Source: Lachnospiraceae bacterium
GTDB taxonomy: Bacteria > Bacillota > Clostridia > Lachnospirales > Lachnospiraceae
Length of the DNA stretch: 64,000 bases
Reading direction: 5' to 3'
NCBI GenBank assembly: GCA_024693135.1
Contig: JAILLN010000023.1
Location: 62,001 to 126,000 of the forward strand
In this document: positions 17,001-24,742 of the stretch, in pieces
Layout of the letters: each line of letters begins with the position of its first letter
How positions within the stretch are numbered: position 1 is the stretch's first letter
Made by a program: the position numbers and the translations under genes
Notes under the pieces: generated by a model
The model's input: only the letters and a program-made list of their open reading frames with translations
Told to the model about the DNA's origin: nothing
Database searches by the model: none

Positions 17001-19375
17001 AGGCCACGATCCAGACGGCAAGCGGAAATAAGTCCGCCTTCGGCATCGTATCCGTAAAGGACAGCCGCGTGAAGCATGCGGAATTTTCGGAGAAGGAGGT
17101 GGAGCTTGGGCTTGGGCAGAGCAAAAAGCTTGAACTGATCACCCAGCCGGAGGCGCCCGTCAGCGACTTTACCTTTTCGTCGGATCAGCCGGAAACGGTG
17201 CGGGTGGATAACCTCGGTAATGTGACCGGTCTTTTGGCCGGGACTGCCCTGATCTCGGCTTCCTACAATAAGACGGAAGAGGGGGAGGAGCCCATCATCG
17301 CCTATGCCAAGGTTACGGTGAAGGATGAGGGGGCTCAGGAGCATACCCTGTCCTTTGATCCAAACGGAGGAAATGAGATCGACCCGGCCCTGAAGGTCCA
17401 GGTAAAGCAGGAGGGCGAAGCCTTTGTATTTCCTGCCGATCCTTTCCGGGCAGGCTGCCGCTTTACGGAATGGAATACGGAAAAAGACGGGACCGGCGTC
17501 TCCTATAACGGCACAGAAACCCTGATCGCCGGAAAGGATGTGATAGGAAGCCTTACCCTCTATGCCATCTGGAAGGAGGCCTCCGGCATGCAGGCGGCGC
17601 CCATCCCGGACCAGCTCTACAGCCCGGGGAAGGCCATAAAGCCGGTGGTGACGATCTATGACGGCACCAGGCTTTTGATCGAGGGGGTGGATTATCAGGT
17701 AAGCTATAAAAACAACAAGAAGGCGGCGGATAAGAACAGCGCAAGACCGCCTATGGCAGTGATCAAGGGAAACGGAAATTACAGCGGAACCCTGGAGCTC
17801 CCCTTTACGATCCTTCCCGTAAGCCTCATGGGAAATGTGTCCGCAGAGGATATCTATCTGGCTTACAATAAAAAGGTGCAAAGGAAGATCCCGGCCGTCA
17901 AATACGCCGGCAAAGCCCTGGCCCTGAATAAGGACTTTACTGTAAAATATGTGGAAGAGGCAGAAGCCGTAAGAGGTGCTTTTCAGGAGCCGGGGACCTG
18001 GACGATCCAGATCACGGGAGAGAATAATTATACCGGAAGCATAAGCGTCAATGAGGTCATTACGGATAAGCCGCTCATCTTAAAGGCAAAGGTATCCAAG
18101 CTGAAGAACATGAAGTATACCGGAAAGCCCCTGACCCAGGAATATACCGTGGCCTTTGGCGCAAAGGGAAAGCTGAAAGAGGGAGAGGACTATAAAGCGG
18201 AATGGATCAACAATACCGAGGTCGGGACCGCATCCCTGGTGCTTACCGGAATAAATGAATATGCCGGGACAAAAACCGTGGCCTTTAAGATCCTGGGAGA
18301 TAAGATCGCCTCCTGCAAGGTTTCCGGGATCCCGAAAAATGTGATTTACTGCGGGAAGCCCATCGAAGCCGGCACCGAGGCCTGGAAGGAGGCCGGGGGC
18401 TTTGTACCTGCCCTTACCATCACGGTAAAAGGAGAGAAGAGCGTCTTAAGCGAAAACCGGGACTATAGGATGACCTATGAAAGGAATGTGAATAAGGGAA
18501 CGGCCAGGGTCGTCTTTACCGGAATGGGAGGCTATACGGGAGTGCTGAAAAAGTCCTTCCGGATCACCCCCTATGATATCGGACAGGATAAGGCCGGGAT
18601 CTTCAGCCTTTCCCTCAACGGATCCGCACCCTATGAAAAGGGCGGGGCGAGGCCGGAGGTCAGCGTAAGCTTTGACGGAAGGCTTCTGGAATATGGAAAG
18701 GATTATTCCCTGGGCTATAAAAAGAATAAAAAGGCGGGAGAGCAGGCTCAGGTGACCTTAGCCGGAAAGGGAAATTTCAAGGGGAAGGTGCAGGCCTCCT
18801 TTACGGTCACAAAGCAGGATCTTGGGCTTCTTTCCCTGTACATCCACGATCCGGTCTATAAGAATAAGCAGAAGGCATATATTCCGAAGATCACGGTGAT
18901 GGACCGGAACGGAAAGACGCTGAAAGCCGGCACGGATTATGCAAGACAGATAAACATCACGGATCTTTCCGGAAATGCGGTTTTGCCGGATGCCATACCG
19001 GAAGCGGGGACGGAGCTTCTGCTTTCCGTCAGCGGAAACGGAAATTACGAGGGCTCCCTAACGGGGAACTACCGGATCGTAAGCTACAGCCTGGCTTCAG
19101 CCGTGGCGGTGATCCCGTCCAAGGAATATACGGGATATCCGATCCGGCCGGAGAAGAAGGACATCGAATTGAGCAGGAAGCCCTACCGGGCGATCGGGGA
19201 GGCGGACTATGAGATCGTCTCCTACGGCGAGAATATCAAGAAGGGGAAGGGAACGGTGCTGCTTCATGGGACCGGGGAGTATGGAGGCTACAAGACGGCA
19301 TCCTTTAAGATCGTTTCGAGGAAGCTTTCCCTGGCAGAGCGGGCAGAGGCATTCCTCAGGAGCCTGTTTAAATAA
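11018..19375 (+). CDS. Giant secreted multidomain repeat protein (2785 aa)
   Basis: Starts with a signal peptide (RLALYLAFIMAFQPQAGVLA). A short E/P-rich repeat follows (LQDPVPE/LQDPMPE at about 65-90). Residues about 100-840 carry many GLUG-like units (GGIAVNVQGS, AGIVGWLDGD, CYNAGEV). A middle beta-rich region leads to a CARDB-like segment from about 1608, three Big_2-like Ig domains (about 1800-2105), an InlB B-repeat at about 2110-2187 (LSFDPNGG to LTLYAIW), and seven MBG-like repeats to the end (repeated Y-x-G-K-x-I / G-x-DY / G-x-GNY patterns). No LPXTG or SLH domain is visible, so it is probably released or held non-covalently. Adhesin-like role inferred. Confidence 0.88.
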   Translation: MRKKRLALYLAFIMAFQPQAGVLAAGLAPVAGEAFAFHESGPETGISRDAEEGDPMPETKENGLQDPVPERKEGGLQDPMPEAGEESLEETGEAWEGQGYKEDPYQIYNAEQLKAVSNYHTAWFKLMNDIDLKGVDWGEYTFKGRLDGNGKTIRNLTVERSSYSEGCLFKKTDEDFTEISDLTLQNVTVRITGDAANISLGLMGGRMKSLRGCTVTGTVRVECEKEVENRSIRIGGMAYSCQNADDCCFNAYVETPFAYQLYFGGVAYEARENAQYTNCSFGEKGRLSLSGNGTYAAGIAWEAEQNALFEKCEYLGRMTADPALNTGASLYGILGSGYSSRYSEQDLIVRNCETAKHSLISVNQGRAAGIIGDVDKGNIVESCTNRGIIKGEETNSSASGIASNISGGLVSDCLNEGTVKAGGSVAGIALWVFPGYGKGSVSSCINAGTVNGTGQTSAVGGIAVNVQGSIISECINEGEVNGYQAGGIANDSKGQMTFADCFNEGKVTGEYAAAGIVAQLRAEYEEGEEPSLITGCYNAGEVFCGSSDAAAGIVGWLDGDVTLSGCYNIGTVHGYYASGVASWMGTQFADYEGTGVNLPKIVDCFNLGRVESTGTGGGIVSIVMKGDILRCFNAGTLALSRRSDGLTGYVVLGGIAGDRMVEISSYEEVPGGQYNPVRIQNCFAAGNYECDGDYASGDLGGIMGSASLSPTPYEAGLLTTPCRQTLLIENCYNASKLQTEAGLVTGGIFGSLARKKDLPAIWNQEDIIKVLGSYYSDSWKKLTPYDRDYGWTLNAAAKNDQELRTRSTYAGWDFTDTWDIGYGLYRYPVLQNEGAGLLQEAWGGDGAKLTCYKLRAIDRSTEAGVRDAYVSFSDYGSKTDRNGIARFYMKSKAAQYTTITSPLYETWTGMVHFNAKKPFTAELKQDIKLKPPALDAGSVDRWQGNVARTMGKYTFLYDANTSLGLDLTNFAKYDENRKTAIPFSLENDPAKQQVKISFGMNSKRAPSGFKDSYDWTKHVTESALRSGNKNEVPSVVTQAGRGLDKTVTIGSNSIKATVYYTGYVTIDYSTGSCKVVESGALIGMTGSVKATYSPVSTAGLAEASVSVSLGASGGFRISIDPKTSEMTAGTSISLMQGLSGEIMVGSDFLLQAGITFDAALTETFSHTVGHRLSSHDDMTVNMNLKTGLKAVILKREIECTLAEADATIYPTKEVISSGPALEEKMKNKSSAMTAVFGNEIPEAGTGPEDAAYAYSSPVMARLQDGTLIKAFLKGENLYYTVDDGEEKAVFQSDTADFDPVLATGPDRAYLVWIHAQTDSSDEEAWKKSLSIKASAYDALTHEFGTPVTLASGREKAPMVLKARASSAGLTAAWVENSENDLDMMSGKNTVYGVEYDGVTVKDPMTLISGRNGIYDLSLGEEGGKLSLAFTEYLPEEGENMPGSRILTVCEGKVTELTSKEQNGFRVFYLGDTLYYDADGMLYVKEAGKDPVPAGVRVFGRFLPVEGTMGHAVLFTDRSGEGTAMMASYRKGDTFTLPVRLPVEVENISPLFGAVYEESGGISLLTVRPGPESEPQNTTLAFFSGTAARDLVLYEELYHDTAAVRAGSETAFIGKALNNTDQEIGSLAVKLYKEGQEEPVSSQSLTELHWSPGNELPLSINYTLPMSGFAGNYRMEIESTQIQETNLENNRTGNTQVGLGNLCFDASETEMEEDGKLVRDADGAVTVKALLKNSGYTGLSGVSWDLILRKEDGEEILNHAEGQAVDPNGSIVISEKISAEKLCPDAAFEPKVLLLRTETAGAEANYGDNAEEFYVEPAAPESLVVKAGGSPLSTEEAYEMNAGDSVKLTKEITPSFAYQGVDYASSDMNVAFVDEEGNLIATGSGKAEITAETGDGSIIQTFPVIVRPDPSGIVYDMNPKGIELERGEDGSMSFIWMDLTPGQTAQKPQGNVVWENGNPDVASISEDRSAAPGGDPDQVLSRVEIHGKKEGIALIKATIQTASGNKSAFGIVSVKDSRVKHAEFSEKEVELGLGQSKKLELITQPEAPVSDFTFSSDQPETVRVDNLGNVTGLLAGTALISASYNKTEEGEEPIIAYAKVTVKDEGAQEHTLSFDPNGGNEIDPALKVQVKQEGEAFVFPADPFRAGCRFTEWNTEKDGTGVSYNGTETLIAGKDVIGSLTLYAIWKEASGMQAAPIPDQLYSPGKAIKPVVTIYDGTRLLIEGVDYQVSYKNNKKAADKNSARPPMAVIKGNGNYSGTLELPFTILPVSLMGNVSAEDIYLAYNKKVQRKIPAVKYAGKALALNKDFTVKYVEEAEAVRGAFQEPGTWTIQITGENNYTGSISVNEVITDKPLILKAKVSKLKNMKYTGKPLTQEYTVAFGAKGKLKEGEDYKAEWINNTEVGTASLVLTGINEYAGTKTVAFKILGDKIASCKVSGIPKNVIYCGKPIEAGTEAWKEAGGFVPALTITVKGEKSVLSENRDYRMTYERNVNKGTARVVFTGMGGYTGVLKKSFRITPYDIGQDKAGIFSLSLNGSAPYEKGGARPEVSVSFDGRLLEYGKDYSLGYKKNKKAGEQAQVTLAGKGNFKGKVQASFTVTKQDLGLLSLYIHDPVYKNKQKAYIPKITVMDRNGKTLKAGTDYARQINITDLSGNAVLPDAIPEAGTELLLSVSGNGNYEGSLTGNYRIVSYSLASAVAVIPSKEYTGYPIRPEKKDIELSRKPYRAIGEADYEIVSYGENIKKGKGTVLLHGTGEYGGYKTASFKIVSRKLSLAERAEAFLRSLFK

Positions 19376-19445
19376 AGCCGCTTCGTCCTTTCCCCTGCTC
19401 TGGATGGCAGAAGCCGGGCTTTGGAAGGAGAATTGTGATCCGTCC

Positions 19446-19474
19446 TTGAAAAATTAAGGATAACGCAATAAAAT
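19446..19474 (+). promoter_or_regulatory. Promoter of ilvE
   Basis: TTGAAA (19446-19451), 17-nt spacer, TAAAAT (19469-19474). Predicted transcription starts near 19481, leaving a leader of about 100 nt before the ATG at 19583. Confidence 0.75.
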
Positions 19475-19490
19475 AGAACCAATGGGAAGG

Positions 19491-19548
19491 GGATGCTCCG
19501 TTTTTTCCTTAAGACCGTATACTTTGGCAGGCGGTTTAAGGAGCATCC
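19491..19548 (+). promoter_or_regulatory. Long imperfect hairpin in the ilvE leader
   Basis: The outer helix GGATGCT (19491-19497) pairs with AGCATCC (19542-19548). The inner helix CCTTAAGACCG (19507-19517) pairs with CGGTTTAAGG (19532-19541) with one bulge. The left strand carries a 9-nt bulge with T6. No T-box or tract of branched-chain codons is seen, so the ligand or purpose is unknown. Confidence 0.45.
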
Positions 19549-19582
19549 GGCGTAAAGCTATGAAAATAAGGAGGGTATATTT

Positions 19583-20611
19583 ATGAGTAAGGATATGGAC
19601 TGGTCAAATCTGGGTTTCGGCTACATCCGAACGGATCAGCGCTATGTATCGAATTATAAGGACGGGAGCTGGGACGAGGGCACTCTCACCAGCGATGATT
19701 GTGTCACCATCAGCGAATGTGCCTGCGTCCTGCAGTATGCACAGTCCATCTTTGAAGGGCTTAAGGCCTATCAGACCGAGGATGGCAGGATCGTGACCTT
19801 CCGGCCGGACCTGAATGCGGAGCGCATGATCGATTCCGCAAAGCGTCTGGAGATGCCGCCCTTCCCGAAGGAGCGCTTCCTGGATGCGGTGGATCAGGTG
19901 GTTTCCGCAAACCGGGAATGGGTGCCGCCCTTCGGCTCGGGAGCCACGCTTTACATCCGGCCCTATATGTTCGGCAGCAATGCGGTCATCGGCGTGAAGC
20001 CTGCGGAGGAATATCAATTCCGCGTCTTCGTGACCCCGGTGGGCCCTTACTTTAAGGGAGGGGCAAAGCCCATCTCGGTAAAGATCAGCGACTTCGACCG
20101 GGCGGCTCCCCACGGTACGGGCCATGTGAAGGCGGGCCTGAACTATGCCATGAGCCTCCATGCCCTGGTCACGGCCCACAACGAGGGCTTTGCGGAGAAT
20201 ATCTATCTCGATCCCGGCACCAGGACCAAGATCGAGGAGACCGGCGGGGCCAATATCATCTTTATTGACGGAGACGGCAATGTGGTCATTCCGAAGTCGG
20301 ATTCCATCCTGCCCTCCATTACGCGCAGGAGCCTCATGGTGGTGGCGGAGTCGGTCCTCGGCCTCAAGGTCACCCAGAGGGAAGTGCTGCTTTCTGAAGT
20401 GAAGTTCGGCGCCTTTAAGGAATGCGGCTTATGCGGCACGGCGGCGGTGATCTCCCCGGTGGGCAAGATCACGGATCATGGGGAGGAATTCGTTTTCGCG
20501 GCCGGCATGGAGGAAATGGGACCCGTAACGAAGAAGCTCTATGATACCCTGACCGGCATCCAGATGGGACGGATCGAAGCTCCGGAGGGCTGGATCAGGG
20601 AGATTAAGTGA
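19583..20611 (+). CDS. ilvE: Branched-chain amino acid aminotransferase
   Basis: 342 residues, fold-type IV PLP aminotransferase. It transfers the amino group between glutamate and the keto acids of leucine, isoleucine and valine. The PLP lysine sits in GTGHVKAGLNYAMSLHA. Other family marks are YAQSIFEGLKAYQ near the start, LYIRPYMFGS, and ETGGANIIFI followed by ILPSITRRS, which contact the cofactor phosphate and substrate. It has its own promoter and leader hairpin and an AAGGAGG site. The stop overlaps a GTG start of a small membrane protein gene. Confidence 0.93.
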   Translation: MSKDMDWSNLGFGYIRTDQRYVSNYKDGSWDEGTLTSDDCVTISECACVLQYAQSIFEGLKAYQTEDGRIVTFRPDLNAERMIDSAKRLEMPPFPKERFLDAVDQVVSANREWVPPFGSGATLYIRPYMFGSNAVIGVKPAEEYQFRVFVTPVGPYFKGGAKPISVKISDFDRAAPHGTGHVKAGLNYAMSLHALVTAHNEGFAENIYLDPGTRTKIEETGGANIIFIDGDGNVVIPKSDSILPSITRRSLMVVAESVLGLKVTQREVLLSEVKFGAFKECGLCGTAAVISPVGKITDHGEEFVFAAGMEEMGPVTKKLYDTLTGIQMGRIEAPEGWIREIK

Positions 20612-20970
20612 ATTTTATCATCAGCATAGCGGAAGGCATTCTGTTTTCCGCGGTCTATCTTTTTGCTACAAAGCGGCGGCCGAAATACCGGCTGCCGCTT
20701 ATGATGCTTTTCATGGCCATTTTGATCCTTACGGTATACCTTCTCTATGGAGGGCAGGACGAGGCCGTATGGCCCTTCTTCTTCCATCCCTATCTTTCCT
20801 TCCTGATCCTGGATCTGGCTGAATTTTATGTAAACCCGAAAGAAAAGTTCGAGAAGCTTTTCCTCTGGCCTTTTTTCGTACTGCCCGCGGTATGCGGATT
20901 CATTCTCTGCTGCGGATGGGTCTTGAATATCCACGCCCTTCCGGAGCTCTTCTCTGCCCTGTTTTCCTGA
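20608..20970 (+). CDS. Small integral membrane protein, unknown
   Basis: 120 residues from a GTG that overlaps the ilvE stop (GTGA), implying translational coupling. Four hydrophobic segments alternate with short charged loops: about 4-20, 31-46, 58-72 and 88-106 (FFVLPAVCGFILCCGWVL). I do not recognise the family. The coupling to ilvE suggests a minor accessory role or chance operon membership. There is no signal peptide cleavage site. Confidence 0.6.
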   Translation: MNFIISIAEGILFSAVYLFATKRRPKYRLPLMMLFMAILILTVYLLYGGQDEAVWPFFFHPYLSFLILDLAEFYVNPKEKFEKLFLWPFFVLPAVCGFILCCGWVLNIHALPELFSALFS

Positions 20971-21020
20971 CTTTTCCTGCGATGCCTGCTGCACAGGACG
21001 TCTTTTTTATCCCTTCTGGC

Positions 21021-21080
21021 GATACCTGCAAGGTATGACAGCATGTTTACCTGGGATATCATACGATACCTGCAAGGTAT
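21021..21080 (+). promoter_or_regulatory. Two identical dyad operators upstream of a small-ORF promoter
   Basis: The dyad ATACCT-GCA-AGGTAT occurs twice, at 21022-21036 and 21066-21080, each inside a shared context (CGATACCTGCAAGGTATG). Centre spacing is 44 bp, about four helical turns. Both lie upstream of the promoter at 21104-21132, as expected for a dimeric regulator acting from upstream. The regulator is not identified. Confidence 0.6.
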
Positions 21081-21103
21081 GTCAGCCGATATGATATAAG
21101 TAT

Positions 21104-21132
21104 TTCACATATTAAAACAACGGGGTTATGAT
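21104..21132 (+). promoter_or_regulatory. Promoter of the 21-codon ORF transcript
   Basis: TTCACA (21104-21109), 17-nt spacer, TATGAT (21127-21132). Downstream are small hairpins (GGCG/CGCC near 21187-21200), a strong ribosome binding site and a terminator at 21311-21345, together defining a transcript of about 200 nt. Confidence 0.65.
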
Positions 21133-21215
21133 ATAGCTGTAAGGAAACAAAGGAGCCGGAACAGGGGCTTAAGGATGGATTTAAAGGGCGGGAAACGCCG
21201 GGAAAGGAGAAGACC

Positions 21216-21281
21216 ATGAAGAAGATTGAGATGTTTCTGAAGGATCTGTATGAGAGCTTTGCATATACGGTAAGGTTTTAA
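21216..21281 (+). CDS. Small ORF, 21 residues, unknown peptide
   Basis: ATG at 21216, stop TAA at 21279-21281. The ribosome binding site AAAGGAG is 6 nt upstream, as good as any in the window. The peptide begins MKKIEMFLKDLYESF and ends TVRF, an amphipathic pattern with no signal cleavage site. It sits alone between its own promoter and terminator and behind two operator-like dyads. It could be a signalling or leader peptide, a small membrane-associated protein, or a by-product of an sRNA. No family recognised. Confidence 0.5.
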   Translation: MKKIEMFLKDLYESFAYTVRF

Positions 21282-21310
21282 GCAGGGCTTAAACTGAACA
21301 GGGAATGGAA

Positions 21311-21345
21311 AGCCGCTCCGGGCAAGGTGCCAGGGCGGCTTTTAT
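21311..21345 (+). terminator. Terminator of the small-ORF transcript
   Basis: AGCCGC (21311-21316) pairs with GCGGCT (21335-21340), extended inward by a G-U and a C-G pair, followed by TTTATTTTA. Confidence 0.75.
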
Positions 21346-21353
21346 TTTAAAAA

Positions 21354-21382
21354 TTGTATTATCCGGCTTCAATGGTTACAAT
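21354..21382 (+). promoter_or_regulatory. Promoter of the acyltransferase-like gene
   Basis: TTGTAT (21354-21359), 17-nt spacer, TACAAT (21377-21382), about 100 nt before the ATG at 21490. Confidence 0.6.
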
Positions 21383-21489
21383 AAAAAGACATGAACGGCT
21401 CTTCATGGATCCGGAAGGAATAAAGCAGGATCTCTGGGAGCCGGCCGGATGAATAGCACACGAAAAACAGCTGAAGGAGGGCCTGCCAT

Positions 21490-22764
21490 ATGAGTAAGAA
21501 TCCGGATATCTATCTTTTGTATGAATACATGAAAAAGGTGCCGTTTACGGTAAGGATGAAAGCCTGCCTTGATGCACCGGTGGACGGAGCGGTGCTTAAG
21601 GATGCGGTACAGGAAGCAATGGGAAGATTTCCCTATTTCAATGTGAAGGTCGGTCTGGATGATAAGCAGAATTACACCTTGGAGCATAATGACCAGCCTA
21701 TCGCGGTCCTGCCGGAAAAGGATGAGAGCCTGACCCTGGGCAGTGATGAGGTGAACGGGCATCTCTTTGCGGTTACCTACAGGGCTGACTGCATCTGGTT
21801 TAATTATTCCCATGCGGTCTGTGGCGCCATGGGCGGGCTGTTTTGGGTAAAGGCCGCCCTGTATCAATATATGTTAAAAAAGTACGCGCCTTTGGAAGCA
21901 CCGAAGGATGTCAAGCTGCCGGGGACGCCCGTAGAGGATGGCGAGGTTTCTTTCCCTGATCCCGATCAGCTTCCGGACGATGAGCCCATCAGCCGTTATG
22001 ACGGAGGCGATACCAATCTTCATCTGGGCCGGATGCTGAAATACCTCTTCAATCCCTTCGCCAGAGATACGTACTATTATCAGATCAATATCCCGGTAAA
22101 GGCATTTATGGAATATGCGGCGAGGATCGACGGAAGCCCGAATACGATCCTGGCAGCGATGATGTTTAAGGTTTCCACCCGGCTGTTTAAGGAGAAGGAG
22201 GGGACGTTTATCTCCGCCAGGATCTCAGCGGATTATCGCAAGGACATTGGCGCCGATGAATCCTACCGTGATTTTGTGCGCTTCATCCATGCCCGGTTTG
22301 AATGGAGCATGAAGGACGAATCGATCCAAAAGCTCAATATGCGGGCAAGGGGAGCCGTGATCTCCCAGAACCAGCCGGAGCTGAGCTATGAGCGGTTCAA
22401 GAAGCTCTGCCGGATCCATGAGGAGATCGACGCCAAGCCGGACCTGAAGGCCAAGAAGAAGCATGCGTCCGAAAACAGCACCTTCCGGAGCGACCCGAGG
22501 GATACCTATGTCATCAGCTATGTGGGGCAGACCGACTGGGGCGGCATGGATGCGCATATCAAAGGCTTCTATACCATTACCGACGGCGACCTGATGATCG
22601 AGCTGAATGCCACGACGGAGACGCTCTGCATCACCTATCAGCTGGTCAACAAGGACAGGAAGCCGCTGGAGCTCTTCTGTGAGGTGCTGAAGGAGGAGGG
22701 CGTTCCTTATACCGTGTCGGAGCGGTATACGCGCTATATGCCGAAGATCAAGCTGCCTTCCTGA
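21490..22764 (+). CDS. Condensation/CAT-superfamily acyltransferase-like protein
   Basis: 424 residues. The overall pattern matches the CoA-dependent acyltransferase superfamily (NRPS condensation domains, alcohol acetyltransferases). The N-terminus contains a paired substrate-binding half (LKDAVQEAMGRFPYFNVKV). The motif WFNYSHAVCGAMGG at about 113-126 stands where HHxxxDG normally lies. Only one H is kept and the D is replaced by A, so activity is uncertain. The second half shows the usual ISARISADYR and TEAL-type strands. No carrier protein or NRPS genes lie nearby. GAAGGAGG precedes the ATG. Confidence 0.65.
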   Translation: MSKNPDIYLLYEYMKKVPFTVRMKACLDAPVDGAVLKDAVQEAMGRFPYFNVKVGLDDKQNYTLEHNDQPIAVLPEKDESLTLGSDEVNGHLFAVTYRADCIWFNYSHAVCGAMGGLFWVKAALYQYMLKKYAPLEAPKDVKLPGTPVEDGEVSFPDPDQLPDDEPISRYDGGDTNLHLGRMLKYLFNPFARDTYYYQINIPVKAFMEYAARIDGSPNTILAAMMFKVSTRLFKEKEGTFISARISADYRKDIGADESYRDFVRFIHARFEWSMKDESIQKLNMRARGAVISQNQPELSYERFKKLCRIHEEIDAKPDLKAKKKHASENSTFRSDPRDTYVISYVGQTDWGGMDAHIKGFYTITDGDLMIELNATTETLCITYQLVNKDRKPLELFCEVLKEEGVPYTVSERYTRYMPKIKLPS

Positions 22765-22864
22765 CCTTTATGGCGATCTTTAAATCGAAAACGAACACAG
22801 CGGCATTGTGTTTGGAATATATATGGACCAAGGGGTGAAGCACATCAAACATAGGAGGTAGACA

Positions 22865-24732
22865 ATGAAAATGAAAAAATGATCTCGGTGATCCTGGCCA
22901 TGGCTGTGGCCCTCAGCCTATCAGCCTGCAATGTGGTCCTTCCGGATGAAGGGGAAGTCCGGTCCCTGGCCGAGGAAGGCCTGGATCTTCTCTCGGAAGC
23001 GTCTTACGCCGGAGATAATGCGCCGGAAGAGCCGGCGGACATCGAAGAAAAGGCACCGGTGGAGATCACGGCAAAGGATATGACCTGGTATCTGTGCGAT
23101 ATGGAAGATACACGCACACTGCCGGTCTATTTTGCGGGGGATTCGGATGTGCCTTATGTATCCTTAGAGGACTGGGCCGAGCTGTATCCCTATCTGCTGA
23201 AGAAATATGTCCACCTTGGGAGCGAGGAACTCGCTTATGGACTCAGCTATTCCAAGGAAGGAGAGACCGGCACCCTGACAAGGACGGACGGGGATCCCTA
23301 TAATATGATCGTCGACTGCGATGCCGATACGATCACCTTCTTTGATTATGATGCGTTCCAGCGTCTTGAAGCAGACCGCGTGCTGATCGACGTGCTGGAA
23401 GCAGACAGTGCGCATTCGGAGGAAGAAGAATCCTTATTCCGCCGCACCGGGGCATCCTATGAGCGTTATGGCGATCCGCTGGTACTGGATGCTGGAGCCT
23501 ACGGGATCGATCTGGTGGCGGATGACAAGGGCGTATATGTCCCGATACAGACCCTCAGTGATTTTCTGCTGTCGCTAAAATATATCAACCTGTTTTATAA
23601 CGGCGATGCCATCTTCTTTGCGAGCTATGGCGGTCTCGGGGATGGCTTGTCCGGAGAGAGGACACCGTTCGGGGATCTGTTTTATTCAGCAGAAAAGCGC
23701 CAGATCAGCAAAGCGATGGGCGGGTTTGGCTACAACGAACTCTGTATGGTCTTCGACTATCTTTATGGCCTGAAAGAGGTCCATGGCATCAAATGCTTTG
23801 ATGACCTGGCACAGCAGGCCGGGGCAAAAGAGATATTGATGGGGCCGGATCCCAATGCCGCGGATGAAGCACTATACCGCATCATCTTCACGCATCTGGA
23901 TGACCTGCACAGCACCTTTGGGACAGAGTCCGCCTGGAGCCGTGACGGACTTGGCAAGGAACTGCTCGATCAGATCGGCATCGGACGCAGTTACATCAGC
24001 AACATCGAAGGGGGCAGGATTTATGATAATGCCCGGGCGGAAGCCTTCCCGGATGGAGTACCGGCTTACCAGGAGGTAGGAAATACCGCTTATATCACCT
24101 TTGATGAATTCCTCCCGATCCCGGAAGGAGTGAATTACTATGAAACGGCTCCTACGGCAGAGGCAAAGGACACCATAGGCATCATGATCTATGCCTATTC
24201 CCAGATCATGCGGGAGGGAAGCCCGATAGAGAATGTTGTGCTGGATCTTTCCAACAACGGCGGCGGAGATGCGGATACGGCGGTTTTCGTCATATCCACT
24301 TTCCTGGGGGATGGTTATGGGAGCCTGAAGAATACCATGACCGGTGCATTGGCTACCGGGGTATACAACGTGGATGTGAACCTGGACCATCACTTTGATG
24401 AGAAAGACCGGGGGCTTACCGGCAAAAAGCATTTCTGCCTGACAACCGCCAGCAGCTTTTCCTGTGGTAATTTCGTGCCCTGCGTGTTTCAGAATTCCGG
24501 GAGAGTGACGCTGCTCGGAAGGACCTCCGGCGGCGGAAGCTGCGTTGTGTTGCCGCTGACCACGGCCTATGGTACCTTCTTCCGGATCTCAGGCCCCAGC
24601 CGTCTGGCATTTACCAAGAACGGATCCTTCTATGACATAGATCAGGGCGCCGAGCCGGACATCTTCCTGGCATTCCCGGAATCCTTCTATGACCGGGAGG
24701 GGCTGACGGAGATGATCAACGATCTGCGATAG
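22865..24732 (+). CDS. S41-type lipoprotein with frame break at codon 5
   Basis: AGGAGG (22853-22858) points to ATG 22865, which reads MKMKK then TGA. The long frame opens at ATG 22879, overlapping that stop (ATGA) at an A6 tract (22874-22879). Joining the two gives a complete lipoprotein signal ending in lipobox LSAC. The mature part (about 600 residues) has a C-terminal S41/C-terminal-processing-peptidase domain: VVLDLSNNGGGDADT, then TASSFSCGNFVP with the likely nucleophile S528 (numbering from 22879), then GRTSGGGSC. It is secreted and membrane-tethered. A paralogue lies at 27955. The substrate is unknown. The frame may be bridged by -1 slippage, reinitiation, or be broken. Confidence 0.8.
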
Positions 24733-24742
24733 ATCATATATA

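Noticed and set aside
19493-19555. 20-codon leader peptide in front of ilvE
   Set aside because: ATG lies in the hairpin arm with no ribosome binding site at proper spacing, and the peptide has no run of leucine, isoleucine or valine codons.
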